Assembly (NCBI GenBank): GCA_964547415.1
Contig: CAZJNX010000028.1
Span: 1-27,360 of the forward strand
Direction of reading: 5' to 3'
Length of the DNA: 27,360 bases
DNA from: CAZJNX01 sp964547415
GTDB lineage: Bacteria > Pseudomonadota > Alphaproteobacteria > Rhizobiales > Amorphaceae
This document shows, one piece after another, positions 7,653 through 16,586 of this stretch. The position numbers and the translations under genes are program-made. The notes beneath the pieces are model-generated. The model did no database searches, had not been told where the DNA came from, and saw only the letters and a program-made list of their open reading frames with translations. How positions within the stretch are numbered: the first letter of the stretch is position 1; each line of letters opens with the position of its first letter.

Positions 7653-7661
7653 GGCGGCGGC

Positions 7662-10600
7662 TCAGGGGGCGCGGCCCTCGCCGCGGGTGCGCTGCTCGAT
7701 CGCCTCGAGGGCGGCGCTGATGAGCTCGGGATCGGCCTCGTCCCCCGCGTCGGCGACGTGGCCCTTGGCGATCTGGCCGGCGAGGCCGTCGAGGACGTCG
7801 GGCGCGGCGACGCCCCGAACCCGCGCCACCACCTTGCGGGCGATGTCGGCCACCGTCGCTCCGCCCGCCAGCGACATCAGCGGGATCTCGATGCCGAGCC
7901 GGCTTTCCGCCGCCATCCTCAGCTCCACCGCCATCAGCGAATCCATGCCGAGGCGGGCGAGCGGCATGTGCAGCTCGATCTCCGCGGCGGGCAGCTTCAG
8001 GATCCGCGAGATCTCCCGGGCGAGGAGGTCGGACACGTGGGCGACGGCCGCCGCGTCGTCCAGGCCCGCCAGCAGCGCGGCGAGGTCCCCGCCCGCCGCC
8101 TCGTCGGGCGCTTCGCTCCAGCCAGCGGCGAGGCGGGCGTAGAGCGGGGTGGCGAGGAGGGCGAGCTCGCGCCGCGCCGCCGCCCAGTCCACCCGGGCGA
8201 GGGTGACGGCCGCGTCCCCGTCCGTCATGGCGCCGGCGTCGAGGAGGCGCTTCAGGCCGCCGAGCGCCTCGTCCGCCGTCATGGCATGGCGGCCGAGCTT
8301 CGCCTTCAGGAGGTCCCGGTCCTCCCCGCGGGCGACGACGCCGAGGTCCGCGATGGCGCCGAAGGCGACCGCGAGGGCGGGTCGGCCGGCGGCGCGGCGG
8401 CGGCGGGCGAGGCCTTCCAGGTAGGCGTTGGCGGCGACGTAGTTCGCCTGGCCCGGGTTGCCGATGGCGGTGGTGACCGAGGAGAACAGGAGGAAGGTGT
8501 CGAGCGGCCGGTCGGCCGTGACGGCGTCGAGGACGTCCGCGCCCGTCACCTTCGGCGCGAGGACGGCCTCGAAGCGATCGGGGGAAAGGTTCGCCATCAG
8601 CCCGTCGTCGAGCACCATGGCGGCGTGGAGGACGCCCCGGAGCGGCTTCTCGCCCCGGTCGATCGCCTCCACCAGGGCGCGGACGGCGCCCGCGTCCGTG
8701 ACGTCGAACCGGACGGCGCGGATGGCGGCGCCCGCGGCCGAGAGCGCCTCGATCTCGGCGGCGACGGACGGGTCCGTGGCGCCGGAGCGGCTCGCGAGCA
8801 CCACCGCGCCCGCGCCCTCGGCGAGCAGGAACTTCGCCGCCGCGAAGCCGAAGCCGCCGGTTCCGCCGGTGACGAGGTAGGTGCCGGCCGGGTCCGGGCC
8901 GGTGCGGCGGCCGGCGGGCGCGGCCGGGCGCGGCGCGGGCTCGGCCGGCGGCTCCACCACGATCTTGCCCACGTGGCCGGCCGTCTGCATGAGGCGGAAG
9001 GCCTCGCGCACCCCCTCGGCCGGGAAGCGGCGGTAGGGGAGCGGCACGAGGGTCCCCTCGGCGAACAGGGCGGCGAGGCGTTCGAGAATCCGCCGGGCAA
9101 GGTCCGGCCGGTGGCCGACGAGCTGGTCGGCGTCGATGCCGAAATAGGACAGGTTGCGGCGGAACGGGGAAAGGCCGACGCGGGTGCCGGAGAAGAAGTC
9201 CCGCTTGCCGAGCTCCAGGAAGCGGCCGAAGGGCTTCAGCGTCTCGAGGCTGCGCTCCATCGCCTCGCCCGCGAGGGAGTTGAGGACCACGTCGACGCCC
9301 GCCCCGCCGGTGATCGCCCGCACCTCGTCGGCGAAGGCCTGGGAGCGGCTGTCGAGGACGTGGTGGGCGCCGAGCGTGGCGGCGAGGGCGCGCTTGGCAG
9401 GGCTGCCGGCGGTGGCGATCACCCGCGCGCCCTTGTGGAGGGCGATCTGGAGGGCGGCGAGGCCGACGCCCCCCGCGCCGCCGTGGACGAGGACGGTCTC
9501 GTCCGGGGCGAGGTTCGCCAGGGTGTCGAGGGCGTACCAGGCCGTCAGGAAGGCGACGGGGATCGTCGCTGCGGCCGCGGGCGGCATGTCGCCCGGGACC
9601 GGCATCACGGCCGCGCCGCTCACCACGACGCGGCTCGCGAGGGCGGCGGGCGCGAAGGCGACGACCCGGTCCCCCGGGGAAAAGCGGGTCTCGCCCGGCC
9701 CGGTCGCCACGACGCGGCCGGCGCACTCCATCCCGAGGGTCGCCCCGGCGAAGCCCTCCTCGAGGGCGTCCGCGGGCAGGAGGCCGAGCGTCCACATCAC
9801 GTCGCGGAAGTTGAGGCCGGCGGCCTCCACGGCGATCTCCACCTCCCCCGGCCCGGGCGCGGGCAGGTCCACCGGCTCGAAGGCGAGGCTGTCGATGCTG
9901 CCGCGGGTCGCGACCGCAAGGCGCATGGCTTGCCGCCCCCCCTCCCCGCCGGGCGGATCGGCCGGCGCGGGCGCCACCGCCTCCGCGAGGCGCGGGGCGA
10001 ACCGGCCGGACGGGGTCAGGCGGATCTCCCGCTCGTCCCCCGGCGCGGCGATCTCGGCGAGGAGCGCGCCGGCCGCGTCGGCCGGATCCTCGAAGCCGGC
10101 GGCGTCGAGGACGACGATGGTCCTGCCGGGCAGCTCGTTGCAGGCGACGCGGGCGAAGCCGAGGACGGCGGCCTGCACCGGGTTCGCCTCCGGCCCGTCG
10201 GCGAGGGCGCCGGGGGCGACGAGGAAGACCCGCTCGGCCGCGACGCCGTCGGCGGCGAGAAGGCGGACGAGCCGGTCGAACTGGGCGGCGAGCGCGCTGG
10301 CGGAGTGGAACGGCCCGTTCGGCACCGGCCCCCAGACGACGGCGAGGTCGCTCGCCGCGGCGGGCGCTCCCGCGACCGTCGAGAAACCGTCGACGGCCGC
10401 GTCCGCCTCCGCGGCGGATCCGTCGCCGGAAAGGCGGAGGCCGGCCCCGGCGGCAGCCCCGGCGACGGCGCCGGCGAGCGCGGCAAGGCGCCTGTCCCCC
10501 GCGGCGATGACGGCGAGGCTCCGGCCGTCCGTGCCCGCCCCGGTGCCGGCGGCCTCGGCCCGGGGGGCAGGTGCGGCGAGGACGAGGCTCGCCTCCGTCG

Positions 10601-13600
10601 CCTCGCTGGCGACGGGCGAGACGGCGAGCGCGCGGAAGCCGTTGACGGCGAGGTGGGCGCGCCACTCGCGCGGGGTGCGCGGGCGGCGGGCGAACGGGTC
10701 GGCCGCCGGCGCCTCGCCGGCGTGGACGGCGGCGAGCATCGCCTCGAACGGGCCCGGCACCCCTTCCACCGCCAGAAAGACGCCGGCAGGGGCCATGGCG
10801 TCCCTCAGGGTGCGCAGCATGCCGGGGTCCGGCCGGCTCGCCTCGCCTGCGGACACGACGAGGTCGAAGCCCGCGGGCGCCGCGAGGGCCGCCGCCTCGT
10901 CGAGGCGCACGAAGGCGACATCCGCGCCCGCCGGGGCGGACAGGCGGGCCTTGGCGAGGACGTCGTCCGACGGGTCGGTGACGGCAAGGCGCATCGGCCG
11001 GCCGGCGGCGAGGCCGGCGAGACGCGACAGGAAGGCGGGTGCCGACGCGCCGACGGCGAGCACCTGGAAGGGCGAGGCCGCCTCCGGCCAGGCGTCCGCG
11101 AGGGCCGCCACGGCGTCCGCCGCGGTCCCGGCGAGGGCCCCGGCCGCGGGCGAGCCCGTGGCGAGGTGCTCGGCGATCCCCGCGCCCAGCGTCTCGCGCC
11201 GGCTGGCGAACGGGCCGGCCGCGATCGCCCGGTCGAGGAGGGACGGCGCGGCGGCGAGGGCGGCGAGCTCGGCGGCCCGCTCGGGCGCCTCGGCCGCGAG
11301 GGTCGCGAGGATGTCGGCGAGCGGCGGGTCCCGGTCGGCGCCCGACAGGCTCCAGCGGCCGAGATCGTCCCGGCTCGCGGCCCCCGCCGCCTCGAGGGCG
11401 GCGAGGAGGGCCGCGACCACCGGTTCGCCCTCCGCCGAAAGGCGCCCGTCGGCGAGGAGCTCCCCGAGGGCGGCGGGCCGGCCGGGGGCGAACGGGCCGC
11501 GGGAGAGGGCCTCGCGCATGGCGACGCGGGCGGCGATGTCGACGAGGAGGGCGGCGTCCGACAGGTCCGGCGCCTCGGCCGCGAGGAGGCCGGCCGCCTC
11601 GAGGACCCCGGCCGCGTCGGGCGCGTCCGCGGCCGTGCGCCGGGGGAGCGGTTCGAGCGCGGTCCGGTAGAGGCGCGGCGGCGCCTCCCGGTCCCGCCCG
11701 AGGGCCACGATCTGGAAGCGCAGCCCCTCGAGCACCGCAACGCTCTCGCCCGCCCCGTCGAGGAGGGCGACGTCCGCGTCCACCACCCGCGGGCTCGCCC
11801 CGGTGACGGCGACCCGCGCACCCGCGATCGGCCCGGCCTCGCCGCCACCGAGGACCAGGCGGCCGAGCCGGGCGGGCAGCACCGCCGAACCCTCTGGCGC
11901 AAGGCCCGCCTCGCCCACGAGGGCGAACAGGCCGTGGAGCGCGGCGTCGAGGAGGGTGGGGTCGAGGACGAAGGGGCCCTCCGCCCCCGGTCCGTCGAGG
12001 GCGACGCGGGCGACCCGCGGCCCCTCCACGAAGGCGGCGAGCACGCGGCGGAAGGCGGGGCCGTAGGGCAGGCCGAGGCGGGCGGCCTCCCGGTAGACGG
12101 CCGCCGCCTCCACCGGCCGCGCGCCGTCGACCGCGGGCGGCACCCGCGCGGGCGCGGCGGCGGCCTTGCGGATGCGGGCGCGGGCGTGGAACAGCCAGTC
12201 CTCGTCCGACAGGCGCGGGCGGCTCTCGATCCGGGCGGTGCCGTCGCTCTCGAGGGTGGTGCGCACCTCCCGGCACGCGCTCTCGTCCAGCACCATGGGC
12301 TGGACGATCTCGAAGGCGGACACCTCGAGCGCCGTCCCTTCCCCGTGGAGGCGCCGGCCGAGGGCGGCGAGGATCTCGAGGAACCCCGCCGCCGGGAAGA
12401 CGGCCGTCTCCTCCACCCTGTGGTCGGCGAGGAAGGGAAGACGGGCGAGGTCGATTTCGGCGTAGAAGACGGTCTGGTCGTCCCGGAGGCGCCCGCCCAG
12501 GAAGGGATGGCCGAGGGGCTGCAGCATGTTGACCCGCTCGGGCGTCGCGGGCAGGCGATGCTCGGTCCGCTCGAACGGGTAGCCGGGCAGCCAGGCGAGC
12601 CCGGGAAGGCGCGGCCCGAACACGGCCGCCTCGTCCACCCGCGCGCCGTGGGCGAAGGCGTCGAGGGCGACGGCGCGGCTGTCGCGCACGGGCGTGTCGT
12701 CCCTGTCCCCGTCCCCGTCCGTCTCGAGGGAGGGAAGCGCGGCGACCGCCACCGAGCGGGCCTTGGCGAGGTCCTGCAGGTAGCCCGTCAGCACCGGCCG
12801 CGGCCCGATCTCCACGAACAGCCGCTCGCCCCCGTCCAGGAGGCCGGCGACGGCGTCGGCGAAGCGCACCGGCTCGCGCACGTTGCGCCACCAGTAGGCC
12901 GCGTCCAGCGCCTCGCCGGGTAGCGGCCCGCCCGCGACCGTGGACACGAACGGGACGGTGGCCGCACGCGGGGAGAGGTCCGACAGGGCCGCGAGCAGCG
13001 GCGCGCGCACCCCGTCCACCAGCGCGCAGTGGAACGGGTAGTCGAGGTCGAGCCGCTTGGTGGCGATGCGGCGGGCCCGGGCGGCCCGGGCGAGCGCCTC
13101 GAGGGCGGCCGTCGGCCCGGCGATGGTGACGCTGCGCTGGCTGTTGACGGCGGCGAGCGCCGTTCCCGGGTGGGCGGCGACGAGCGTCTGCGCGTCGGCC
13201 TCCGGGCACAGGGCGGCGAGCATCCCGCCCGTGTGGCGCGTCTCCTCCTGGAGGGTGGAGCGGGCATGGATCACCCGCACCGCGTCCTCGAGGGACAGGG
13301 CGCCGGCGACGTGGGCGGCCGCCACCTCGCCCACCGAGTGGCCGACGACCGCGCCGGGCACGAGGCCCCGCCCGGCGAGCGCCTCGGCGAGGGCGACGGC
13401 GATCGCGAACAGGAGGGGCTGGGCGACGTCGGCACGGCTGACGTCGTGTTCGCCCGCCCGATCGAGGAGGGCGGCCTCGGCCGACCAGCCGGTCACGTCG
13501 CGGAACGCGGCATCGACCCGGCCGAAGGCGGCGCGGAAGGCGTCGTCGGCCTCGTGGACGCGCCGGCCCATGCCGGCCCACTGGGCGCCGTTGCCGGAAA

Positions 13601-15200
13601 AGACGAAGACGGGCGCGGCGGCATCCTCCACCGCGCGGCCGAGGAAGGCGTCCGGCGCGTCCGTTCCGGCGGCGACGGCGGCGAGACGGGCCGGCGCGTC
13701 GTCGGCGGTGGCGTCGGGAAGCACGAGGCGGTGGCGCAGCCGCTCCCGCCGGAAGGCGGCGGCGGAGGCGAAGGCCGCGCGCTCGGCGGGTCCGGCGGCG
13801 GCAAGCGGTTCGGCGGCCGCCCCGGCGAGGGTCCTGAGCGCGCTCTCGGTCGCCGCCGACAGGACGAGGGGGGGCGCCCGCTCCGGCACCGCCGCGGGAG
13901 CGGGCGGTGCGGCCGGCGGGTCCATCAGCACCACGTGGGCGTTGGCCCCGCCGAAGCCGAAGGAGTTGACGCCGGCGAGCCGCGGCCGGCCGGTGCGGGC
14001 GAGGGCGACGGGCTCGGCCGCCACGGCCACGTTGAGGTCGGCGAACGGGATGTCCGGGTTGGGCGTCTCGAAGTGGAGGGAGGGCGGCAGGAGGTCGTTC
14101 GACAGGGCGAGCTGCGACTTCAGGAGGCCGACGAGGCCCGAGGCCGGCTCCAGGTGCCCGAAGTTGGTCTTCACCGAGCCGATCGGGAGCGGCGCGCCGC
14201 GGCGCTGGCCGAGGACGCGGCCGATGGCGCCCGCCTCCGCCGGGTCGCCGACCCGGGTGCCGGTGCCGTGGGCCTCGATGAAGGCAAGGTCCTCCGGCGA
14301 CAGCCCGTCCTCCCCGTAGAGGGAGCCGAGGAGGCGGGCCTGGGCGTCCGAGGCCGGCAGGGACAGGCCAACCGTCCGCCCGTCGGCGTTGACCGCCGAG
14401 CCGGCGACGAGGGCGTGGAGGACGTCTCCCGCCGCCTCCGCCACGTCGCGGCGGCGCAGCACGAAGACCGCCGCCCCCTCCGAACGCACGTAGCCGTCGC
14501 CCGCCGCGTCGAAGGCGCGGCACAGGCCCGACGGGGAGAGCATCGAGGCGCGCGAGAAGCCGATGAACGGCGCGGGGTGGAGGAGGACGTTGACGCCGCC
14601 CACGATCGCGGTGTCGATTCGCCCGCGCCTCAGATCCTCCGCCGCCTGGTGGAAGGCGACGAGGGAGGAGGAGCACGCCGTGTCGACGGTGAAGCTCGGC
14701 CCCTTGAGGTCGAAGACGTAGGACAGGCGGTTGGCGACGATGGACAGCGTGTTGCCCGTCATCGTCGAGGTGTCGGTGACCGCCGGGTCGTAGTGGATGT
14801 GGTTGGAGTAGTCGAGCGCGGAGGCGCCGACATAGACGCCGGTCTGCGTTCCCGCGAGGGCCGAGGGCGGGATGCCCGCGTGCTCGAGCGCCTGCCAGGC
14901 CACCTCGAGCAGGAGGCGCTGCTGGGGGTCCATCTGGACCGCCTCGCGCGGGGAGATGCCGAAGAAGGCGGGGTCGAAGCCGAACACGTCCTGAAGGACG
15001 CCGGCGGCCCAGGTGTAGGCCTTGCCCGGGGCGGACGGATCCGGATGGCCGTAGCGGTCGAGGCCGAACCGGTCCTCCGGCAGGCGGGTGATCGTGCAGC
15101 GCCCCTCGCACAGCACCCGCCAGACGGCGTCGGCGTCGTCCGCGCCGGGCAGGCGGGCGGCGAATCCGACGATCGCGATTTCCGGAGGGGTGCGGTTCAT
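7662..15200 (-). CDS. Single-module, fully reducing type I polyketide/fatty acid synthase (RkpA-like), no thioesterase
   Basis: A 2,512-residue megasynthase. KS (about 1-430) has the complete Cys176/His311/His349 set (DTACSSSL, HGTGT, KTNFGH). AT (about 530-830) has Ser622 in GHSVGE and YPFH at 721-724; the Phe before His suggests malonyl-CoA. DH (about 895-1165) has His927 and Asp1085. Residues about 1200-1545 resemble a C-methyltransferase but the SAM loop is degenerate (VLAVGASAPA). A structural KR remnant covers about 1560-1740. ER (about 1760-2085) has HGGAGGVG; KR (about 2105-2350) has GGTGGFGF, the B-type LDD and Ser2241/Tyr2254/Asn2258; the ACP carries the phosphopantetheine Ser2421 in LGMDSL. 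Domain order and length match fungal highly reducing synthases and, from memory, rhizobial RkpA (about 2,500 residues). No thioesterase follows; the adjacent alpha-oxoamine synthase probably releases the chain. The ATG at 15200 opens directly on the KS; its binding site is weak. Confidence 0.9.
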   Translation of the reverse strand: MNRTPPEIAIVGFAARLPGADDADAVWRVLCEGRCTITRLPEDRFGLDRYGHPDPSAPGKAYTWAAGVLQDVFGFDPAFFGISPREAVQMDPQQRLLLEVAWQALEHAGIPPSALAGTQTGVYVGASALDYSNHIHYDPAVTDTSTMTGNTLSIVANRLSYVFDLKGPSFTVDTACSSSLVAFHQAAEDLRRGRIDTAIVGGVNVLLHPAPFIGFSRASMLSPSGLCRAFDAAGDGYVRSEGAAVFVLRRRDVAEAAGDVLHALVAGSAVNADGRTVGLSLPASDAQARLLGSLYGEDGLSPEDLAFIEAHGTGTRVGDPAEAGAIGRVLGQRRGAPLPIGSVKTNFGHLEPASGLVGLLKSQLALSNDLLPPSLHFETPNPDIPFADLNVAVAAEPVALARTGRPRLAGVNSFGFGGANAHVVLMDPPAAPPAPAAVPERAPPLVLSAATESALRTLAGAAAEPLAAAGPAERAAFASAAAFRRERLRHRLVLPDATADDAPARLAAVAAGTDAPDAFLGRAVEDAAAPVFVFSGNGAQWAGMGRRVHEADDAFRAAFGRVDAAFRDVTGWSAEAALLDRAGEHDVSRADVAQPLLFAIAVALAEALAGRGLVPGAVVGHSVGEVAAAHVAGALSLEDAVRVIHARSTLQEETRHTGGMLAALCPEADAQTLVAAHPGTALAAVNSQRSVTIAGPTAALEALARAARARRIATKRLDLDYPFHCALVDGVRAPLLAALSDLSPRAATVPFVSTVAGGPLPGEALDAAYWWRNVREPVRFADAVAGLLDGGERLFVEIGPRPVLTGYLQDLAKARSVAVAALPSLETDGDGDRDDTPVRDSRAVALDAFAHGARVDEAAVFGPRLPGLAWLPGYPFERTEHRLPATPERVNMLQPLGHPFLGGRLRDDQTVFYAEIDLARLPFLADHRVEETAVFPAAGFLEILAALGRRLHGEGTALEVSAFEIVQPMVLDESACREVRTTLESDGTARIESRPRLSDEDWLFHARARIRKAAAAPARVPPAVDGARPVEAAAVYREAARLGLPYGPAFRRVLAAFVEGPRVARVALDGPGAEGPFVLDPTLLDAALHGLFALVGEAGLAPEGSAVLPARLGRLVLGGGEAGPIAGARVAVTGASPRVVDADVALLDGAGESVAVLEGLRFQIVALGRDREAPPRLYRTALEPLPRRTAADAPDAAGVLEAAGLLAAEAPDLSDAALLVDIAARVAMREALSRGPFAPGRPAALGELLADGRLSAEGEPVVAALLAALEAAGAASRDDLGRWSLSGADRDPPLADILATLAAEAPERAAELAALAAAPSLLDRAIAAGPFASRRETLGAGIAEHLATGSPAAGALAGTAADAVAALADAWPEAASPFQVLAVGASAPAFLSRLAGLAAGRPMRLAVTDPSDDVLAKARLSAPAGADVAFVRLDEAAALAAPAGFDLVVSAGEASRPDPGMLRTLRDAMAPAGVFLAVEGVPGPFEAMLAAVHAGEAPAADPFARRPRTPREWRAHLAVNGFRALAVSPVASEATEASLVLAAPAPRAEAAGTGAGTDGRSLAVIAAGDRRLAALAGAVAGAAAGAGLRLSGDGSAAEADAAVDGFSTVAGAPAAASDLAVVWGPVPNGPFHSASALAAQFDRLVRLLAADGVAAERVFLVAPGALADGPEANPVQAAVLGFARVACNELPGRTIVVLDAAGFEDPADAAGALLAEIAAPGDEREIRLTPSGRFAPRLAEAVAPAPADPPGGEGGRQAMRLAVATRGSIDSLAFEPVDLPAPGPGEVEIAVEAAGLNFRDVMWTLGLLPADALEEGFAGATLGMECAGRVVATGPGETRFSPGDRVVAFAPAALASRVVVSGAAVMPVPGDMPPAAAATIPVAFLTAWYALDTLANLAPDETVLVHGGAGGVGLAALQIALHKGARVIATAGSPAKRALAATLGAHHVLDSRSQAFADEVRAITGGAGVDVVLNSLAGEAMERSLETLKPFGRFLELGKRDFFSGTRVGLSPFRRNLSYFGIDADQLVGHRPDLARRILERLAALFAEGTLVPLPYRRFPAEGVREAFRLMQTAGHVGKIVVEPPAEPAPRPAAPAGRRTGPDPAGTYLVTGGTGGFGFAAAKFLLAEGAGAVVLASRSGATDPSVAAEIEALSAAGAAIRAVRFDVTDAGAVRALVEAIDRGEKPLRGVLHAAMVLDDGLMANLSPDRFEAVLAPKVTGADVLDAVTADRPLDTFLLFSSVTTAIGNPGQANYVAANAYLEGLARRRRAAGRPALAVAFGAIADLGVVARGEDRDLLKAKLGRHAMTADEALGGLKRLLDAGAMTDGDAAVTLARVDWAAARRELALLATPLYARLAAGWSEAPDEAAGGDLAALLAGLDDAAAVAHVSDLLAREISRILKLPAAEIELHMPLARLGMDSLMAVELRMAAESRLGIEIPLMSLAGGATVADIARKVVARVRGVAAPDVLDGLAGQIAKGHVADAGDEADPELISAALEAIEQRTRGEGRAP

Positions 15201-15355
15201 TCGATGGGCGTTCCCGTTCGCTCGAAGGCGCTGCCATGGACCCCCGGGCGGCCGGGACGGGCGGTTCCCCGCACGGCGGCGCGACGCCACGACCCGACCA
15301 CGCTCAAGTCGTTGTCGCGCCACGATGGTCCGCCGCGGCGTCCCGCGTGGCGTCC

Positions 15356-15384
15356 GACATACTGAATGCGGTTCATCTGTGCAA
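15356..15384 (-). promoter_or_regulatory. Possible promoter of the polyketide synthase
   Basis: On the minus strand TTGCAC (15379-15384) is followed after 17 bases by TATGTC (15356-15361). The -35 is good and the -10 matches only three positions. Transcripts would have a leader of about 150 bases. Confidence 0.3.
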
Positions 15385-15451
15385 CGAAGGCCATGGGATC
15401 CGCCGGAAGACGTCTACAGGAACGAGATGGTCCCGGCATTGCGTCGGCGTG

Positions 15452-15465
15452 GTGACGGACGTCAC
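15452..15465. promoter_or_regulatory. 14-bp palindrome, copy A (upstream of the polyketide synthase)
   Basis: GTGACG-GA-CGTCAC is a perfect 6-bp inverted repeat with a 2-base centre. The identical element in the opposite orientation lies at 21648-21661 upstream of the second RTX gene. It sits about 70 bases upstream of the proposed -35 box, a typical activator distance, and 50 bases beyond the kinase stop. Confidence 0.5.
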
Positions 15466-15515
15466 GATCCGGGCGTCGAAGGACCGTCCGCGGCGCCCGG
15501 GGGAAACGGAGAGGG

Positions 15516-16472
15516 TCAGGCAGCGGCGTCCTCCATGGCCGCGAGGTCGGCACCGAACGGCATTCGCCCGCCCTGGTGGCGGCAGCACCAGGCGGCGGCG
15601 CGGCGCCCCGCCGAGAGGGCGGCGCGGAGCGTGTCCTCCTCGAGGCCGGCGAGCCGGTCCCGCGACATGAGGCCCTCCCGGTCGAGGAAGGCGAGGAGAC
15701 CGGCCATGAAGGCGTCCCCCGCGCCGACCGGGTCCACCAGGTCGACGGGAAGGGCCGGCAGGGCGACACGGGCCGCCGGCGTCGCGGCGACCACCCCCTC
15801 CTCGGCGAGGGTGACGACACCGAGGGCGGCGCCCGCGGCGAGCCACCGGTCGAGGTGGGCCTCGGCCGGACGCCGCCCGTGGAGGTGGGCGAGGTCCACC
15901 GCGCTCGCCTTCAGGATCGCCGCGCACCCCTCGAGCCGGGCGAGGCGTTCGCGGTAGGCGTCCCAGTCCGAGACGCTGGGCGGGCGGACGTTGAAGTCCA
16001 CCGACACCGGCACGCGGGGCGCAATACCCGTCGCGAGCGCCTCGAGGCGGCTGCCGAGGGGCTCGAGCGCCAGGATGGCCGAGCCGGTATGGAAGCAGGC
16101 CGCCCGCTCGGTCCAGCAGCCCGGACCGCCGGGGGCGGGGCCGGGATCGAACGTCGCCATCACCCGGTCCGGGTCGGCGATCCGGTACGCCGGCTCCCCC
16201 GAGGAGAGGTCCACCACCGCGACCGGGCTCGCCCGGTCCGTGGTCCTGAGAAGGGTGAGGTCCGCGCCAGCGCCGGCGAGGGCCTCGCGGAAAAGGGGGC
16301 CGAACTGGTCCGTCGAGGCCTCCCACAGGAAGGCGGCGCGGCCGCCGAGGCGGGCGAGGCCGAGGGCCACGTTGAACAGGGACCCGCCGAGCACCGGGCG
16401 GAACAGGACCGCGCCCGCGCCGTCCGTCTCCGGCACGAGGTCCACGATGGCCTCGCCGCACGCCACAATCAT
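15516..16472 (-). CDS. PfkB-family carbohydrate kinase (fructokinase-like)
   Basis: A 318-residue cytoplasmic kinase of the ribokinase/PfkB superfamily, which phosphorylates a sugar hydroxyl with ATP. The start MIVACGEAIVDLVP is typical. PfkB signature 1 is at GGSLFNVALGLARLGG (29-44) and signature 2 at DPVGAGDAFMAGLLAF (247-262), where Asp253 of GAGD is the catalytic base. Length and the N-terminal GEAxxDLxP pattern favour a fructokinase, but the sugar is not certain. The ATG at 16472 is preferred because the family starts here; upstream in-frame codons cross the intergenic region. It is divergent from paaX by 114 bases and lies upstream of the synthase with a 315-base gap, so a common transcript is doubtful. 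Confidence 0.85.
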   Translation of the reverse strand: MIVACGEAIVDLVPETDGAGAVLFRPVLGGSLFNVALGLARLGGRAAFLWEASTDQFGPLFREALAGAGADLTLLRTTDRASPVAVVDLSSGEPAYRIADPDRVMATFDPGPAPGGPGCWTERAACFHTGSAILALEPLGSRLEALATGIAPRVPVSVDFNVRPPSVSDWDAYRERLARLEGCAAILKASAVDLAHLHGRRPAEAHLDRWLAAGAALGVVTLAEEGVVAATPAARVALPALPVDLVDPVGAGDAFMAGLLAFLDREGLMSRDRLAGLEEDTLRAALSAGRRAAAWCCRHQGGRMPFGADLAAMEDAAA

Positions 16473-16586
16473 GCTGTCCGCCCCCGTGTCGACGCCGCCA
16501 TGCGCCCTCCCCTTCCGGCCCGCCGTGTCGCGGCGCGGCCCGCGTGGTATCCGCCGCGGCACGCCGAAGAGAACCGATAGAGTGAG

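Larger units (their letters stand above)
15201..15515. other. Non-coding leader region upstream of the polyketide synthase
   Basis: Both flanking genes are on the minus strand, so this holds the control region of the synthase. I see a weak promoter candidate and one sharp palindrome (both listed separately) and no convincing gene in either strand. Confidence 0.6.

Noticed and set aside
7662..7800. A hidden thioesterase or reductase at the PKS C-terminus
   Set aside because: Only about 40 residues remain beyond the ACP, and no GxSxG or Rossmann motif is present.
5817..12923. A 2,368-codon open frame on the plus strand
   Set aside because: It is antisense to the PKS, oxoamine synthase and part of cobS. 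Its translation is Arg/Gly/Glu/His rich with no domain; it stays open only because of the extreme GC bias at third positions of the real genes.
6730..15237. A 2,835-codon open frame on the minus strand
   Set aside because: It is a shifted-frame reading of the PKS, made of Arg/Pro/Gly runs with no recognisable motif.
13029..15365. A 778-codon plus-strand frame opposite the KS and AT
   Set aside because: Same antisense shadow effect; no motif and no ribosome binding site.
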